A stretch of DNA of 12,482 nt from Candidatus Faecivivens stercorigallinarum (GCA_018715465.1 DVLN01000044.1:1-12482); one strand, 5' to 3'; positions 1-7,489 are shown, counted from the first letter of the stretch. Notes: generated by a model not told the origin, from the sequence alone. Program-made: numbers and translations.

Positions 1-73
1 GTGTAGCTCAGCTGGTTAGAGTACCTGCTTGACATGCAGGGGGTCGATGGTTCAAGTCCATTCATCCACACCA
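1..73 (+). tRNA. tRNA-Val (GAC), 5' end cut by window edge
   Basis: The cloverleaf can be read directly. The D arm starts GCTC after TA. The anticodon stem CCTGC/GCAGG (24-28 and 36-40) encloses loop TTGACAT with anticodon GAC at 31-33, which reads the Val codon GUC. The T arm is GATGG-TTCAAGT-CCATT, followed by the acceptor 3' strand CATCCAC, a discriminator A and an encoded CCA (71-73). Only three bases of the 5' acceptor strand are present, so about four bases lie outside the window. The tRNA looks intact otherwise. Confidence 0.93.
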
Positions 74-80
74 TCTTATG

Positions 81-118
81 AACAGCTCTGATTGATTTCA
101 GGGCTGTTTTTTGTTTTT
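81..118 (+). terminator. Rho-independent terminator of the tRNA
   Basis: A 10-bp stem, AACAGCTCTG (81-90) with CAGGGCTGTT (99-108), contains one T-G wobble and has an 8-nt loop. It is followed by an interrupted T run (TTTTTTGTTTTT). It lies 7 bp after the tRNA CCA, which fits the end of a tRNA transcript. Confidence 0.88.
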
Positions 119-128
119 GGTTCTGTTT

Positions 129-172
129 AAAAAACGCCGCGGAGTACCGAAAGGGTATCCCGCGGCGTTTTT
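129..172 (-). terminator. Bidirectional terminator, mainly for the amidohydrolase gene
   Basis: The main stem is CGCCGCGG (135-142) with CCGCGGCG (160-167). It continues through one A/C mismatch into five more pairs (144-148 with 154-158) around a GAAAG loop. Six A's precede and five T's follow it, so it ends in a T run on both strands. It starts about 17 bp past the stop of the minus-strand amidohydrolase and backs up the tRNA terminator on the plus strand. Confidence 0.88.
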
Positions 173-189
173 GCCGTTTATACAGTGTT

Positions 190-1413
190 TTACAGGATAT
201 TTTTCTCGACTTTGCCGTCCTTAATGACCAGTTTGACATGGTCGGCATGGATCAGGCAGAAGATGTCCGAAAGCGGGTTGCCGTCGACAATGACTACATC
301 CGCAAGTTTGCCCGGCGTCAGGCTGCCCAGACTGTTTTCCATCCCCATGACAGCTGCTGCGTTGATGGTGCCGGCGCGGATGGATTCCATCGGAGTCATG
401 CCAGCCCGTACCATCGCTTCAAACTCCCGTCCGTTTTCCAGATAGGGGGTGTTGGGTGAATTGGAAAAGTCGGTGCCCAGTGCAATGCGGATACCTGCTT
501 TGCGTGCCATCGCAATGGTTTTCTTGTTGGCTTCGGCGCAGAGTTGTGCTTTTTCCCGCATCCAGTCGGGAAGTCCCGGCAGACCGGCCACCCCGAGTGA
601 AATCCAGAGGGTTGATACCAGAAACGCCCCTGTTTCCGCCATCAGGTTAATTTCCCGCTGGGTCAGCATGACACCGTGCTCAATGCAGCTGACACCGGCC
701 AACAGCGCTTGGTATGCGCCCTCGTATCCGGTACAGTGGGCGCATACATAAGTGTGGTGACGTTTTGCCTCTTCGACAATTGCCCGCAGTTCTTCGGGGG
801 AGAACTGGACGTCGTCCACCCGATCGGTTGGGGAGGATACCCCTCCAGTCGCACAGATTTTAATGAACTTTGCACCCATCCGAAACTGTTCCCGGACCGC
901 TCGGACACAGCCGTCCGGCCCGTCACACAGCATCGAGGTGTGACTGTAGGAATTGAAATATTCCGGCGTCATTTCGGGGTTACCGTCGACATGACCGGAT
1001 GTAATGCTCAGCACCTTGCCGCCGGGAACGATGCGCGGGCCGCGGATGGCGCCCCGCTCGACCCCTCTGGAGAGATACAGCCCAGCTTCACTCATATCCC
1101 GCAGGCCGGTAAATCCGGCATCCAGCAGCAATCCGAGCTGGTGAACTCCACCGATGATCTGGTCGCCGAACATTCTTCCGTCGGCAAAGGACCCGGCGTC
1201 CTCCTCGCCAGAAAGATGAGCATGTACATCAATAAAGCCCGGCAGGATACTGCCGTTCGGGGGACAGTTATACACGACAGCGTCCGTCTGCGGACAGCCA
1301 TCGGCTGCACCCGCATACACAATCCGGCATCCCTCAATCAGCAGGGCACCGTCTTCCACCGGCTGATCTTCTACCGGATCAATCAGCCTTCCAAGCAGCA
1401 AAATCTGTTTCAA
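190..1413 (-). CDS. Metal-dependent amidohydrolase (imidazolonepropionase-like / Xaa-dipeptidase-like)
   Basis: This 407-residue protein belongs to the amidohydrolase superfamily. The metal-site residues are visible in order: HxH in DVHAHL (H64, H66), the candidate carboxylated Lys in FIKICATGG (K185), AHC (H226), EHG (H246) and GTD (D315). A C-terminal beta segment (GKLADVVIVDGNPL) completes the usual composite fold. The pattern resembles the COG1228 branch, which includes imidazolonepropionase and prolidase-like or Lys/Arg/Pro dipeptide carboxypeptidases. The substrate cannot be told from sequence, and no hut genes are nearby. There is no signal peptide, so it is probably cytoplasmic. I place the start at a TTG (1413-1411), 6 nt after AAAGGAG. 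The frame stays open to another TTG at 1470, but that codon has no ribosome binding site and lies about 17 nt from the predicted transcript start. The gene is monocistronic, with its own promoter and terminator. Confidence 0.9.
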   Translation of the reverse strand: MKQILLLGRLIDPVEDQPVEDGALLIEGCRIVYAGAADGCPQTDAVVYNCPPNGSILPGFIDVHAHLSGEEDAGSFADGRMFGDQIIGGVHQLGLLLDAGFTGLRDMSEAGLYLSRGVERGAIRGPRIVPGGKVLSITSGHVDGNPEMTPEYFNSYSHTSMLCDGPDGCVRAVREQFRMGAKFIKICATGGVSSPTDRVDDVQFSPEELRAIVEEAKRHHTYVCAHCTGYEGAYQALLAGVSCIEHGVMLTQREINLMAETGAFLVSTLWISLGVAGLPGLPDWMREKAQLCAEANKKTIAMARKAGIRIALGTDFSNSPNTPYLENGREFEAMVRAGMTPMESIRAGTINAAAVMGMENSLGSLTPGKLADVVIVDGNPLSDIFCLIHADHVKLVIKDGKVEKNIL

Positions 1414-1419
1414 AGCGTA

Positions 1420-1426
1420 CTCCTTT
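1420..1426 (-). promoter_or_regulatory. Ribosome binding site deciding the TTG start
   Basis: On the minus strand AAAGGAG stands 6 nt before the TTG at 1413. No comparable site precedes the upstream TTG at 1470, so this site sets the protein length at 407 residues. Confidence 0.8.
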
Positions 1427-1493
1427 CGCCGTAGAATTTTCCGTGGCTGTAATGGGATTTTCGCAGGCAAATAATAAAAATATGACTATATTC

Positions 1494-1522
1494 AGTATAG
1501 CAGAGCTACTTTGAAAAGTCAA
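1494..1522 (-). promoter_or_regulatory. Promoter of the amidohydrolase gene
   Basis: On the minus strand TTGACT (1522-1517) and TATACT (1499-1494) are separated by 17 bp, close to the housekeeping sigma consensus. Transcription should begin near 1487, giving a leader of about 75 nt before the TTG start. Confidence 0.8.
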
Positions 1523-1620
1523 CGGCTTGTTGAATTGCCCCAAAATTCTGACGATCTGTTGCATGTTATCTGTAGTTGACTGGTTTGTGCAAATATTCGT
1601 GTCATGATTCGGAAAATGCC

Positions 1621-1649
1621 TTGACAAAACGAAAATAAGGTGATAATAT
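1621..1649 (+). promoter_or_regulatory. Promoter of the metal-resistance operon
   Basis: TTGACA (1621-1626) and TAATAT (1644-1649) are 17 bp apart. The -35 is a perfect consensus. The palindromic operator begins 2 bp after the -10, so a bound repressor would cover the transcription start. Confidence 0.85.
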
Positions 1650-1651
1650 AA

Positions 1652-1675
1652 ACATATGAACAACAACTCATATGT
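1652..1675 (+). promoter_or_regulatory. Probable ArsR/SmtB-family operator palindrome
   Basis: ACATATGA (1652-1659) and TCATATGT (1668-1675) are perfect inverted repeats with an 8-nt centre. The left half, ATATGAACA, resembles the half-site of the 12-2-12 operators known for ArsR/SmtB metal sensors. It lies just after the -10 and before the sensor gene, which fits autorepression. Binding by the adjacent regulator is inferred. Confidence 0.8.
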
Positions 1676-1692
1676 AGAAAGGAAGGCTGCCA

Positions 1693-2052
1693 ATGGCAAT
1701 TGATGAAGTGGAACATTGCGAGCTGACCCATCAGCACCCTGGTTTTGCTGAAAAGGTTAACAGTCAGATGCCGGAGGAAGATAACCTCTATGATCTGGCC
1801 GAACTGTTTAAGGTGTTCGGGGATTCGACCCGGATTCGGATTCTGTACCTGCTGCTGGAATCGGAAATGTGTGTCTGTGACATTGCGCAGTGCCTGTCGA
1901 TGACCCAGTCGGCGATTTCCCACCAGCTGCGGGTGCTGAAAAACGCCGATCTGATCCGCTTTCGACGGGAGGGCAAGACGGTCATCTATTCGCTGGCTGA
2001 TGAGCATGTGCGAATGATTCTCTCCTGTGGGATGGAACATATTCTGGAATAA
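1693..2052 (+). CDS. ArsR/SmtB/CadC-family metal-sensing repressor
   Basis: This 119-residue winged-helix repressor matches the family's usual length. The recognition region (MTQSAISHQLRVLKNADLI, about 70-88) and the wing (RREGKTVIYSL, 91-101) are clear. Two metal sites can be read. The alpha-5 site D-x-H-x10-H-x2-E (D103, H105, H116, E119) has the same spacing as the Zn site of SmtB/CzrA. An alpha-3N-type set is formed by C60 and C62 in MCVCD together with N-terminal C9, H13 and H15, as in CadC. This suggests a Zn/Cd/Pb sensor that releases DNA on metal binding. The start is the ATG 6 nt after GGAAGG. It is first in the operon with the HMA protein (23-nt gap) and the ATPase, and it probably represses its own operon at the palindrome just upstream. 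Confidence 0.94.
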   Translation: MAIDEVEHCELTHQHPGFAEKVNSQMPEEDNLYDLAELFKVFGDSTRIRILYLLLESEMCVCDIAQCLSMTQSAISHQLRVLKNADLIRFRREGKTVIYSLADEHVRMILSCGMEHILE

Positions 2053-2075
2053 TTTTTTTGAAAGGATGCTTTGCC

Positions 2076-2294
2076 ATGAAAAAGACCTATAAAATTGATG
2101 TTGACTGCGCAAACTGCGCCAATAAAATGGAAACTGCCGCCAACAAAACAGCTGGCGTTAAAAACGCGGTCGTCAACTTTATGACCCTCAAAATGGTCGT
2201 TGAATTTGACGAAGGCGCTGTTCCGGCTGAGGTCATGAAACAGGTTCGCCTCAACTGCAAAAAGGTTGAGGACGACTGCGAGATCTTCCTGTAA
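2076..2294 (+). CDS. Free-standing heavy-metal-associated (HMA) domain protein
   Basis: A 72-residue single-domain protein of the HMA (CopZ-like) fold, with pattern beta-CxxC-alpha-beta-beta-alpha-beta. The metal motif is VDCANC, with Cys at 11 and 14. An Asp (D10) precedes the first Cys, as in the N-terminal domains of Zn/Cd ATPases (GMDCxxC), rather than the plain GMxCxxC of copper chaperones. Two further cysteines, C61 and C68, lie near the C-terminus. The ATG at 2076 is preceded by AAAGGA; an in-frame TTG at 2058 overlaps that site and is unlikely. It sits between the sensor and an ATPase that has no HMA domain, so it probably supplies or buffers metal for the pump. That role is inferred. 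Confidence 0.9.
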   Translation: MKKTYKIDVDCANCANKMETAANKTAGVKNAVVNFMTLKMVVEFDEGAVPAEVMKQVRLNCKKVEDDCEIFL

Positions 2295-2307
2295 TCGGTG
2301 CTGCAGC

Positions 2308-2315
2308 GGGGAGGA
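2308..2315 (+). promoter_or_regulatory. Ribosome binding site of the ATPase, start ambiguous
   Basis: GGGGAGGA serves either a GTG at 2318 (3 nt after the GGAGG core) or an in-frame ATG at 2327 (12 nt after it). Neither spacing is ideal. I prefer the ATG because it is the stronger codon and 3 nt is very short. Confidence 0.6.
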
Positions 2316-2326
2316 TTGTGAGTCCG

Positions 2327-4192
2327 ATGAATAAAAAACAGAAAAAGGTGCTGTTCAGGATTATCGCTTCGGCGCTGCTGACGGTCGTGCTTGCACTGCT
2401 GCCTGACTGGCAGTGGAAAGGGGTGCTGTACCTGTTGCCCTATCTGGTGATCGGGTATGATATTCTGTTGAAATCTGTCAAGGGTATCCGCAATCGCCAG
2501 CCGTTTGATGAAAACTTCCTCATGGCGGTGGCAACGGTCGGCGCGATGCTGCTCGGTGAGTTTATCGAAGGCGTCGCGGTCATGCTCTTTTACCAGATCG
2601 GCGAGTTGTTCCAGAGCTATGCGGTCGGGAAGAGCCGACGCAATATCAGCGAGCTGATGGACATTCGCCCCGATTATGCAAATATCGAGGACCAGGACGG
2701 CCAGTTGGTACAGATTGACCCGGACGAGGTGGAGACAGGTACCGTTATTGTGGTGCGCCCTGGTGAGAAAATCCCAATCGACGGAGTCGTAGTCGAGGGT
2801 GTTTCGACGCTGAACACCAGCGCATTGACCGGAGAGAGCGTTCCGCGGGATATTCAGCCGGGCGACGAGGTGATCAGCGGCTGCATCAATATGACGGCTT
2901 TGCTGAAAATCCGTACCAGCCGTGAGTTTGGAGAATCGACTGTTTCCAAAATTCTTGATCTGGTTGAAAATGCCAGCTCCAAAAAATCCAAGTCGGAAAA
3001 CTTTATCGCCAAATTTGCGCGGATTTATACCCCTGTTGTTTGTTTCAGTGCACTGGCGCTGGCAATTCTGCCGCCGCTGGTGCGGATGCTGATGGGGTTG
3101 AACGGCGCGTGGGGCGACTGGGTTTATCGGGCGCTGACTTTTCTGGTTATCAGCTGTCCCTGTGCACTGGTTATCAGTATTCCGCTCAGCTTTTTTGCCG
3201 GTATCGGCGGAGCCAGCCGGGCTGGGGTACTGATTAAGGGCTCCAATTATATGGAAACGCTGGCGGGTGTGCGCTGTGTCGTGATGGATAAGACCGGCAC
3301 GATGACTGAGGGGATTTTTGAGGTCAGCGGCGTTCACCACAATACGATTGACGCGGATAAACTGCTGGAATACGCGGCACTTGCCGAGAGCTATTCCACC
3401 CATCCGATCAGCCAGAGTATCCGCCGGGCTTATGGCCGCCAGCCGGACCAGTCGCGTGTCCGTGAGGTTCAGGAACTGGGCGGGCATGGTATCACCGCTC
3501 TGGTGGACGGGCTAAAGGTCGCGGTCGGCAATGACAAACTGATGAAACAGCTGGGCGTTGATTTTGTCGACTGCCAGGATGCCGGGACGGTTGTCCACGT
3601 TGCATTGGACGGGAAATATGCCGGACACATCCTGATCTCCGACCGGCTCAAACCTGACGCAAAACAGGCGATCGTCCAGCTGCGGCGTATCGGTGTCAGT
3701 AAAACCGTCATGCTGACCGGTGACCGCAAGATCGCCGGTGAAGCGGTCGCAAAGGAACTGGGAATTGACCAGGTTTATACCGAACTGCTGCCGGGAGACA
3801 AGGTTGCAAAGGTTGAGAAATTGCTGAAAGACTGTCGAAAGCGGGAGAAGCTGGCCTTTGTCGGAGACGGCATCAACGACGCGCCGGTCCTTTCTCTTGC
3901 GGATGTTGGAATCGCGATGGGAGCATTGGGATCTGATGCGGCAATCGAAGCGGCGGATGTCGTGCTGATGGACGATAACCCGCTGAAAATCGCAAAAGCA
4001 ATCCGAATCGCCAGAAAGTGTCTTCGGATTGTTTATGAGAATATATTTTTTGCGATTGGTGTCAAGCTCCTCTGCCTGATACTCGGGGCAGTTGGGATTG
4101 CGAATATGTGGCTGGCGATCTTTGCTGACGTCGGTGTTATGGTTATTGCGGTACTCAACGCAATTCGGGTGCTGAGTGTCCGAAAATTGTAA
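2327..4192 (+). CDS. cadA: P1B-2-type Zn/Cd/Pb-exporting P-type ATPase (CadA/ZntA family)
   Basis: A 621-residue membrane pump (624 if the GTG at 2318 is used). Family motifs appear in order: actuator TGES (168-171), CPC in a membrane helix (277-279), the phosphorylated Asp in DKTGT (D321), the HP dipeptide (359-360), TGDRK, and GDGIND (513-518). The last helices carry K580 (AIGVK) and D601 (IFADVGV), the pair that marks the P1B-2 subgroup exporting Zn, Cd and Pb. About eight membrane helices are expected. The N-terminus goes straight into the first helix with no HMA domain; the domain is supplied by the preceding gene. It lies last in a sensor-HMA-pump operon and ends before a hairpin. Export of divalent soft metals is well supported; which metal dominates is not. 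Confidence 0.95.
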   Translation: MNKKQKKVLFRIIASALLTVVLALLPDWQWKGVLYLLPYLVIGYDILLKSVKGIRNRQPFDENFLMAVATVGAMLLGEFIEGVAVMLFYQIGELFQSYAVGKSRRNISELMDIRPDYANIEDQDGQLVQIDPDEVETGTVIVVRPGEKIPIDGVVVEGVSTLNTSALTGESVPRDIQPGDEVISGCINMTALLKIRTSREFGESTVSKILDLVENASSKKSKSENFIAKFARIYTPVVCFSALALAILPPLVRMLMGLNGAWGDWVYRALTFLVISCPCALVISIPLSFFAGIGGASRAGVLIKGSNYMETLAGVRCVVMDKTGTMTEGIFEVSGVHHNTIDADKLLEYAALAESYSTHPISQSIRRAYGRQPDQSRVREVQELGGHGITALVDGLKVAVGNDKLMKQLGVDFVDCQDAGTVVHVALDGKYAGHILISDRLKPDAKQAIVQLRRIGVSKTVMLTGDRKIAGEAVAKELGIDQVYTELLPGDKVAKVEKLLKDCRKREKLAFVGDGINDAPVLSLADVGIAMGALGSDAAIEAADVVLMDDNPLKIAKAIRIARKCLRIVYENIFFAIGVKLLCLILGAVGIANMWLAIFADVGVMVIAVLNAIRVLSVRKL

Positions 4193-4200
4193 ATATATGC

Positions 4201-4239
4201 GTACAAGAGCCGGCTGCGAGAAGCAGCCGGCTCTTATAC
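4201..4239. terminator. Hairpin between convergent genes, probable shared terminator
   Basis: AAGAGCCGGCTGC (4205-4217) pairs perfectly with GCAGCCGGCTCTT (4223-4235) around GAGAA. After one mismatch GTA and TAC add three more pairs. It lies between the stop of the ATPase (4192) and the stop of the minus-strand esterase (4260). Neither strand shows a real T run after the stem, so it is either a non-canonical terminator or an mRNA 3'-end stabiliser. Confidence 0.65.
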
Positions 4240-4259
4240 GCAATTTATATGAGTTGAGA

Positions 4260-5828
4260 TCAATGCTGGATTTCAATATTGCCCATGCCGAAATTCGGTG
4301 TGCAGGACAGGTGCAGTTCGATCAGTTCATTGTCATGGTTATGGCGGACTTCACACTGCTCATCAAAGATCATGCAGGCTTCGTCGCCCGGTTTGCAGGC
4401 CGGCCACTGGGGCAGGCTGGGATCGTTGGGGTCGCCGTATTTGGCAAAGTTGACCCATGCCGAGAACATCTGATGTTCCAGCTCATCCGATACGCCGGGC
4501 TTGTTGCAGACCGGTACCAGCTCGGTATTGTGGAAGACAAACGGGATTTCCGAGCAGTGCCAGGGGCCTGCGCCTTCGTCAATCGGGAAGTCAAAGGCAA
4601 AGAGGTAGGAATAGGTCGCCGACTCGGCATATTTGGACTTTTCGGCGATAAACCGTTTGGAAGGTGCGCGGAAAGCGGAGTCCAGCGTCACCAGATCGCA
4701 CAGGTTCTTTCCAGGGTAGGCTTTCCAGAACAGCTCGATCAGTTTGCCTGCCTTTTCCTCACCGTAAACACCGACAATCATCTGGTAGGCTTCATAGGGG
4801 GTCATCGTATTGCGGTCGGGACGGCCGGGACCGAAGCCCATAAATTCATCCAGTACAGTACCGACGATGACTGGAATCGTCTTTGCATGTTCGGTAAAGC
4901 CGACGATCAGCGGGTCGCCGAGGTAGAAGTCGTCAGCAACTGGATTTCCACCGACATATTTGCCGGCTTTTGCCAGGTCGAGGAAGACTTTCTGGTAAGC
5001 CTGGGCCATCTTGTTGTAAGGAGCGGTTTCCAGTTCTTCAATCGTTTTAATGCCCATCTCCTTCATCATCGCGTTGACGATGTCGGTACCGTCGACCTTG
5101 CCGCTGAAAGCATTTGTGCCAAAGCCGAAGACATCCAGCAGGCCCGACTGGATGATGCCCTTGTGGAACAGGCCATCCGCCTCGGGAATCTGCATCAGCG
5201 TCCAGACTTTCATACCGCCGCCCGACTGGCCGAACAGGGTAACATTTTCGGGGTCTCCGCCAAAGGCTGCAATATTGTCATGAATCCATTTGAGGGCGGC
5301 GACCATGTCGGCACTGCCGGCATTTGCGGAATTTTTGTATTTTTTGCCAAACGGGGAGACATCCAGATAGCCCAGGATGTTCAGCCGGTGGTTGATCGAG
5401 ACGACGACGACATCGCCATACTGGCTCATATTCTTGCCGTCGTATGCCTGCTGTTCGATCGACGAACCCGCGGAGAACCCGCCGCCATGCAGCCAGACCA
5501 TGACCGGTTTTTTGGCGGATGGGTCGATCGACTGGGTCCAGATGTTCAGGTACTGGCAGTTTTCATCCATCGGCCAGTAGCGATGGGGGACTTTCATCTC
5601 GCCGGAACCGGGTTTGTCCTGACCCATCAGCGGGCAGACATACCCGTAACCCAGGGCGTCTTTGACCCCTTCCCAGCTCTTGGGCGGGGTGGGCAGCTGG
5701 AAGCGTTTGGCGTCGGCATATTTGATGCCGTAGAAGGTATAGGTGCTGTCCAGTACAAAGCCGCGCAGTTTGCCGTACTTGGTCTGGACGATCGGAGCGG
5801 TGGTCGAGCAGAGGAATTTTCTGGTCAT
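4260..5828 (-). CDS. Type-B carboxylesterase, downstream copy of a tandem pair
   Basis: A 522-residue alpha/beta hydrolase of the carboxylesterase type-B family (PnbA-like), of usual length. It carries the oxyanion loop HGGGF (114-118) and the nucleophile elbow GQSGG (S202), set in a FGGDPEN-type signature. The likely acid is E328 in GTVLDEF and the likely His is H424 in GPWHCSEIPFVF. ENCQYLNIW (89-97) matches the family's second signature loosely. No signal peptide is visible, so it is likely cytoplasmic; it hydrolyses carboxylic esters of unknown identity. The ATG has GGAG 9 nt upstream. It starts 37 bp after the stop of a close paralogue on the same strand and has no promoter of its own that I can see, so the pair is probably one transcript. 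Cysteine content is high: ten, all matched in the paralogue. Confidence 0.93.
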   Translation of the reverse strand: MTRKFLCSTTAPIVQTKYGKLRGFVLDSTYTFYGIKYADAKRFQLPTPPKSWEGVKDALGYGYVCPLMGQDKPGSGEMKVPHRYWPMDENCQYLNIWTQSIDPSAKKPVMVWLHGGGFSAGSSIEQQAYDGKNMSQYGDVVVVSINHRLNILGYLDVSPFGKKYKNSANAGSADMVAALKWIHDNIAAFGGDPENVTLFGQSGGGMKVWTLMQIPEADGLFHKGIIQSGLLDVFGFGTNAFSGKVDGTDIVNAMMKEMGIKTIEELETAPYNKMAQAYQKVFLDLAKAGKYVGGNPVADDFYLGDPLIVGFTEHAKTIPVIVGTVLDEFMGFGPGRPDRNTMTPYEAYQMIVGVYGEEKAGKLIELFWKAYPGKNLCDLVTLDSAFRAPSKRFIAEKSKYAESATYSYLFAFDFPIDEGAGPWHCSEIPFVFHNTELVPVCNKPGVSDELEHQMFSAWVNFAKYGDPNDPSLPQWPACKPGDEACMIFDEQCEVRHNHDNELIELHLSCTPNFGMGNIEIQH

Positions 5829-5865
5829 ATTCGGTATCTCCTTATTGATCGTAATGTATGGTAAA

Positions 5866-7422
5866 TTAGTGTTCTACCTTGACTTCGCCGCCGAGTTTAA
5901 AGGCAGGCGCGCAGGCAATATGCAGGTCAACCAGCTGGTTGTCGTGGTTGTGGCGAACTTCGCATTCCCTGTCAAAGATCATGCAGGCTTCGTCATCAGG
6001 CGTGCAGGCGGGCCATGCGGGCAGGCTTGCATCGTTCGGGTTGCCATAGCGGGCAAAGTTGACCCAGGCAGAAGCCATCTGGTGTTCCAGCTTTTCGGTT
6101 ACGCCGGGGATGTTGCAGTAAGGAGTCGTGGTCGCGTTGTGGAAGACGAACGGAATTTCCGAGCAGTGCCAGGGTCCGGTTCCTTCATCAACCGGCAGCT
6201 CGAGGGTGAACATGTAGGAATAGGTTGCCGACTCAGGGCAGGCAGCTTTCAGTTTGATAAAGTCCTTGCTAGCCTTGCGGAAGACGCCGTCCAGACTTAC
6301 GAGATCACAGAGGCTCTTTCCGGGATAGGCTTTTTCAAACAGCGCAATCAGCTGGTCGGCGTTCTTCTCGCCAAATTTGTCAGCGATCAGTTTTCTGCCT
6401 TCCTCTTTGGTCATCGTGTTGCGGTTGGGATTGCCGGGGCCAAAGGCGATAAATTCGTCCAGTACGGTGCCAACCATGACCGGGATGGTCTTTGCATGTT
6501 CGGTAAAACCGATGGCGAACGGGTCGCCGGGGTAGAAGTCGTCGGCAATCGGACCGCTGGCGCCGATATAATGGCCAGCTTTGGCAACTTCAGGACTTAC
6601 TTTATTGTAGGCTTTGGCAAGATCTTCGTAGGGAACGGTTTCCAGTTCTTCCACATCTTTCAGGCCCAGCTCTTTCATCAGTGCCTTGACGATCTCGGTG
6701 CCATCGGGAATGGTGGTATTCTTGAAGTTTGCGACACCCGACTGGATGATGCCTTTGTGGAACAGGCCTTCGGCGGACGGGGTCTGCATCAGCGAATAGA
6801 CTTTCATGCCGCCGCCCGACTGGCCGAACAGGGTGACATTCTCCGGGTCTCCGCCGAAGTTTGCGATATTGTCATGAATCCATTGAAGGGCAGCGACCAT
6901 GTCCGCGTTGCCTGCGTTGCCGGAGTTTTTATACTTGTCGCCGAACGGGGAGAGGTCCATGTAGCCCAGGATATTCAGACGATGGTTCAGGGTAACGACG
7001 ACCACATCGCCGAATCTGCTCAGCGCGTCGCCGTCATATGCCTGCTGTTCAATCGAAGAACCGGCAAAGAATCCGCCGCCATGCAGCCAGACCATGACCG
7101 GCTTTTTGGCGGAGGGGTCAATCGACTGGGTCCAGATGTTGAGGTACTGGCAGTTTTCATCCATTGGCCAGTAGCGATGGGGGACCTTCAGTTCACCTGC
7201 GCCGGGTTCATCCTGCTTGAGCATCGGGCAGACATAGCCATAGCCGAGCGCATCCTTAACCCCTTCCCAGCTTTGGGGCGGGGTGGGAAGCTGAAAGCGT
7301 TTTGCATCGGCGTATTTGATGCCGTAAAAGGTGTAGGTGCCGTCCAGAATGAAGCCGCGCAGTTTTCCATAGCGGGTCTGAACGACAGGTTCAGTGGTGG
7401 TACAGACAAATTTTTTTGCCAT
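5866..7422 (-). CDS. Type-B carboxylesterase, upstream copy of a tandem pair
   Basis: A 518-residue paralogue of the following gene. The two are nearly identical over roughly the first 130 residues and differ most between about 230 and 290 and around 340-400. The catalytic set is intact: HGGGF (H114), GQSGG (S202), E323 in GTVLDEF and H419 in GPWHCSEIPFVF. The product is a cytoplasmic esterase of unknown substrate. I chose the ATG at 7422 because GGAG stands 9 nt before it, the same spacing as in the paralogue. The in-frame ATG at 7428 would be only 3 nt from GGAG and would add Met-Thr. It is the first gene of the two-gene unit behind the promoter at 7501-7529. The pair looks like a local gene duplication with divergence of the substrate-pocket region; that last point is inference. 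Confidence 0.92.
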   Translation of the reverse strand: MAKKFVCTTTEPVVQTRYGKLRGFILDGTYTFYGIKYADAKRFQLPTPPQSWEGVKDALGYGYVCPMLKQDEPGAGELKVPHRYWPMDENCQYLNIWTQSIDPSAKKPVMVWLHGGGFFAGSSIEQQAYDGDALSRFGDVVVVTLNHRLNILGYMDLSPFGDKYKNSGNAGNADMVAALQWIHDNIANFGGDPENVTLFGQSGGGMKVYSLMQTPSAEGLFHKGIIQSGVANFKNTTIPDGTEIVKALMKELGLKDVEELETVPYEDLAKAYNKVSPEVAKAGHYIGASGPIADDFYPGDPFAIGFTEHAKTIPVMVGTVLDEFIAFGPGNPNRNTMTKEEGRKLIADKFGEKNADQLIALFEKAYPGKSLCDLVSLDGVFRKASKDFIKLKAACPESATYSYMFTLELPVDEGTGPWHCSEIPFVFHNATTTPYCNIPGVTEKLEHQMASAWVNFARYGNPNDASLPAWPACTPDDEACMIFDRECEVRHNHDNQLVDLHIACAPAFKLGGEVKVEH

Positions 7423-7431
7423 AGTCATAAT

Positions 7432-7438
7432 CTCCTCT
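7432..7438 (-). promoter_or_regulatory. Ribosome binding site of the upstream esterase
   Basis: AGAGGAG on the minus strand lies 9 nt before the ATG at 7422 and 3 nt before an in-frame ATG at 7428. The 9-nt spacing equals that of the second esterase, so 7422 is favoured. Confidence 0.65.
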
Positions 7439-7465
7439 GGGTGTAATTTTAACGGTCAAAACTTG

Positions 7466-7489
7466 GTTCCAATAAATAGGATTTGGAAC
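7466..7489 (-). promoter_or_regulatory. Inverted repeat at the transcript start of the esterase pair
   Basis: GTTCCAA (7466-7472) and TTGGAAC (7483-7489) form a perfect 7-bp inverted repeat with a 10-nt centre, 24 bp in all. It begins about 12 bp downstream of the -10, covering the first transcribed bases. The size and place fit an operator for a dimeric repressor, although no regulator gene is adjacent. An mRNA hairpin is the alternative. Confidence 0.5.

Noticed and set aside
676..1434. A 252-codon plus-strand frame opposite the amidohydrolase
   Set aside because: It is a shadow of a gene whose metal-site motifs, promoter, ribosome binding site and terminator all lie on the minus strand.
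2087..3487. A 466-codon minus-strand frame opposite the HMA protein and ATPase
   Set aside because: It covers a gene with all P-type ATPase motifs on the plus strand, has no promoter or ribosome binding site, and its product is low-complexity in Gln, His and Arg with no family character.
4176..7446. Two plus-strand open frames longer than 550 codons (4176-5864 and 5743-7446) antisense to both esterases
   Set aside because: They mirror two clear esterase genes. Their similarity to each other follows from the duplication of the sense genes. They lack ribosome binding sites, and the first reads through the 4205-4235 hairpin. They are best explained by codon use on the sense strand.
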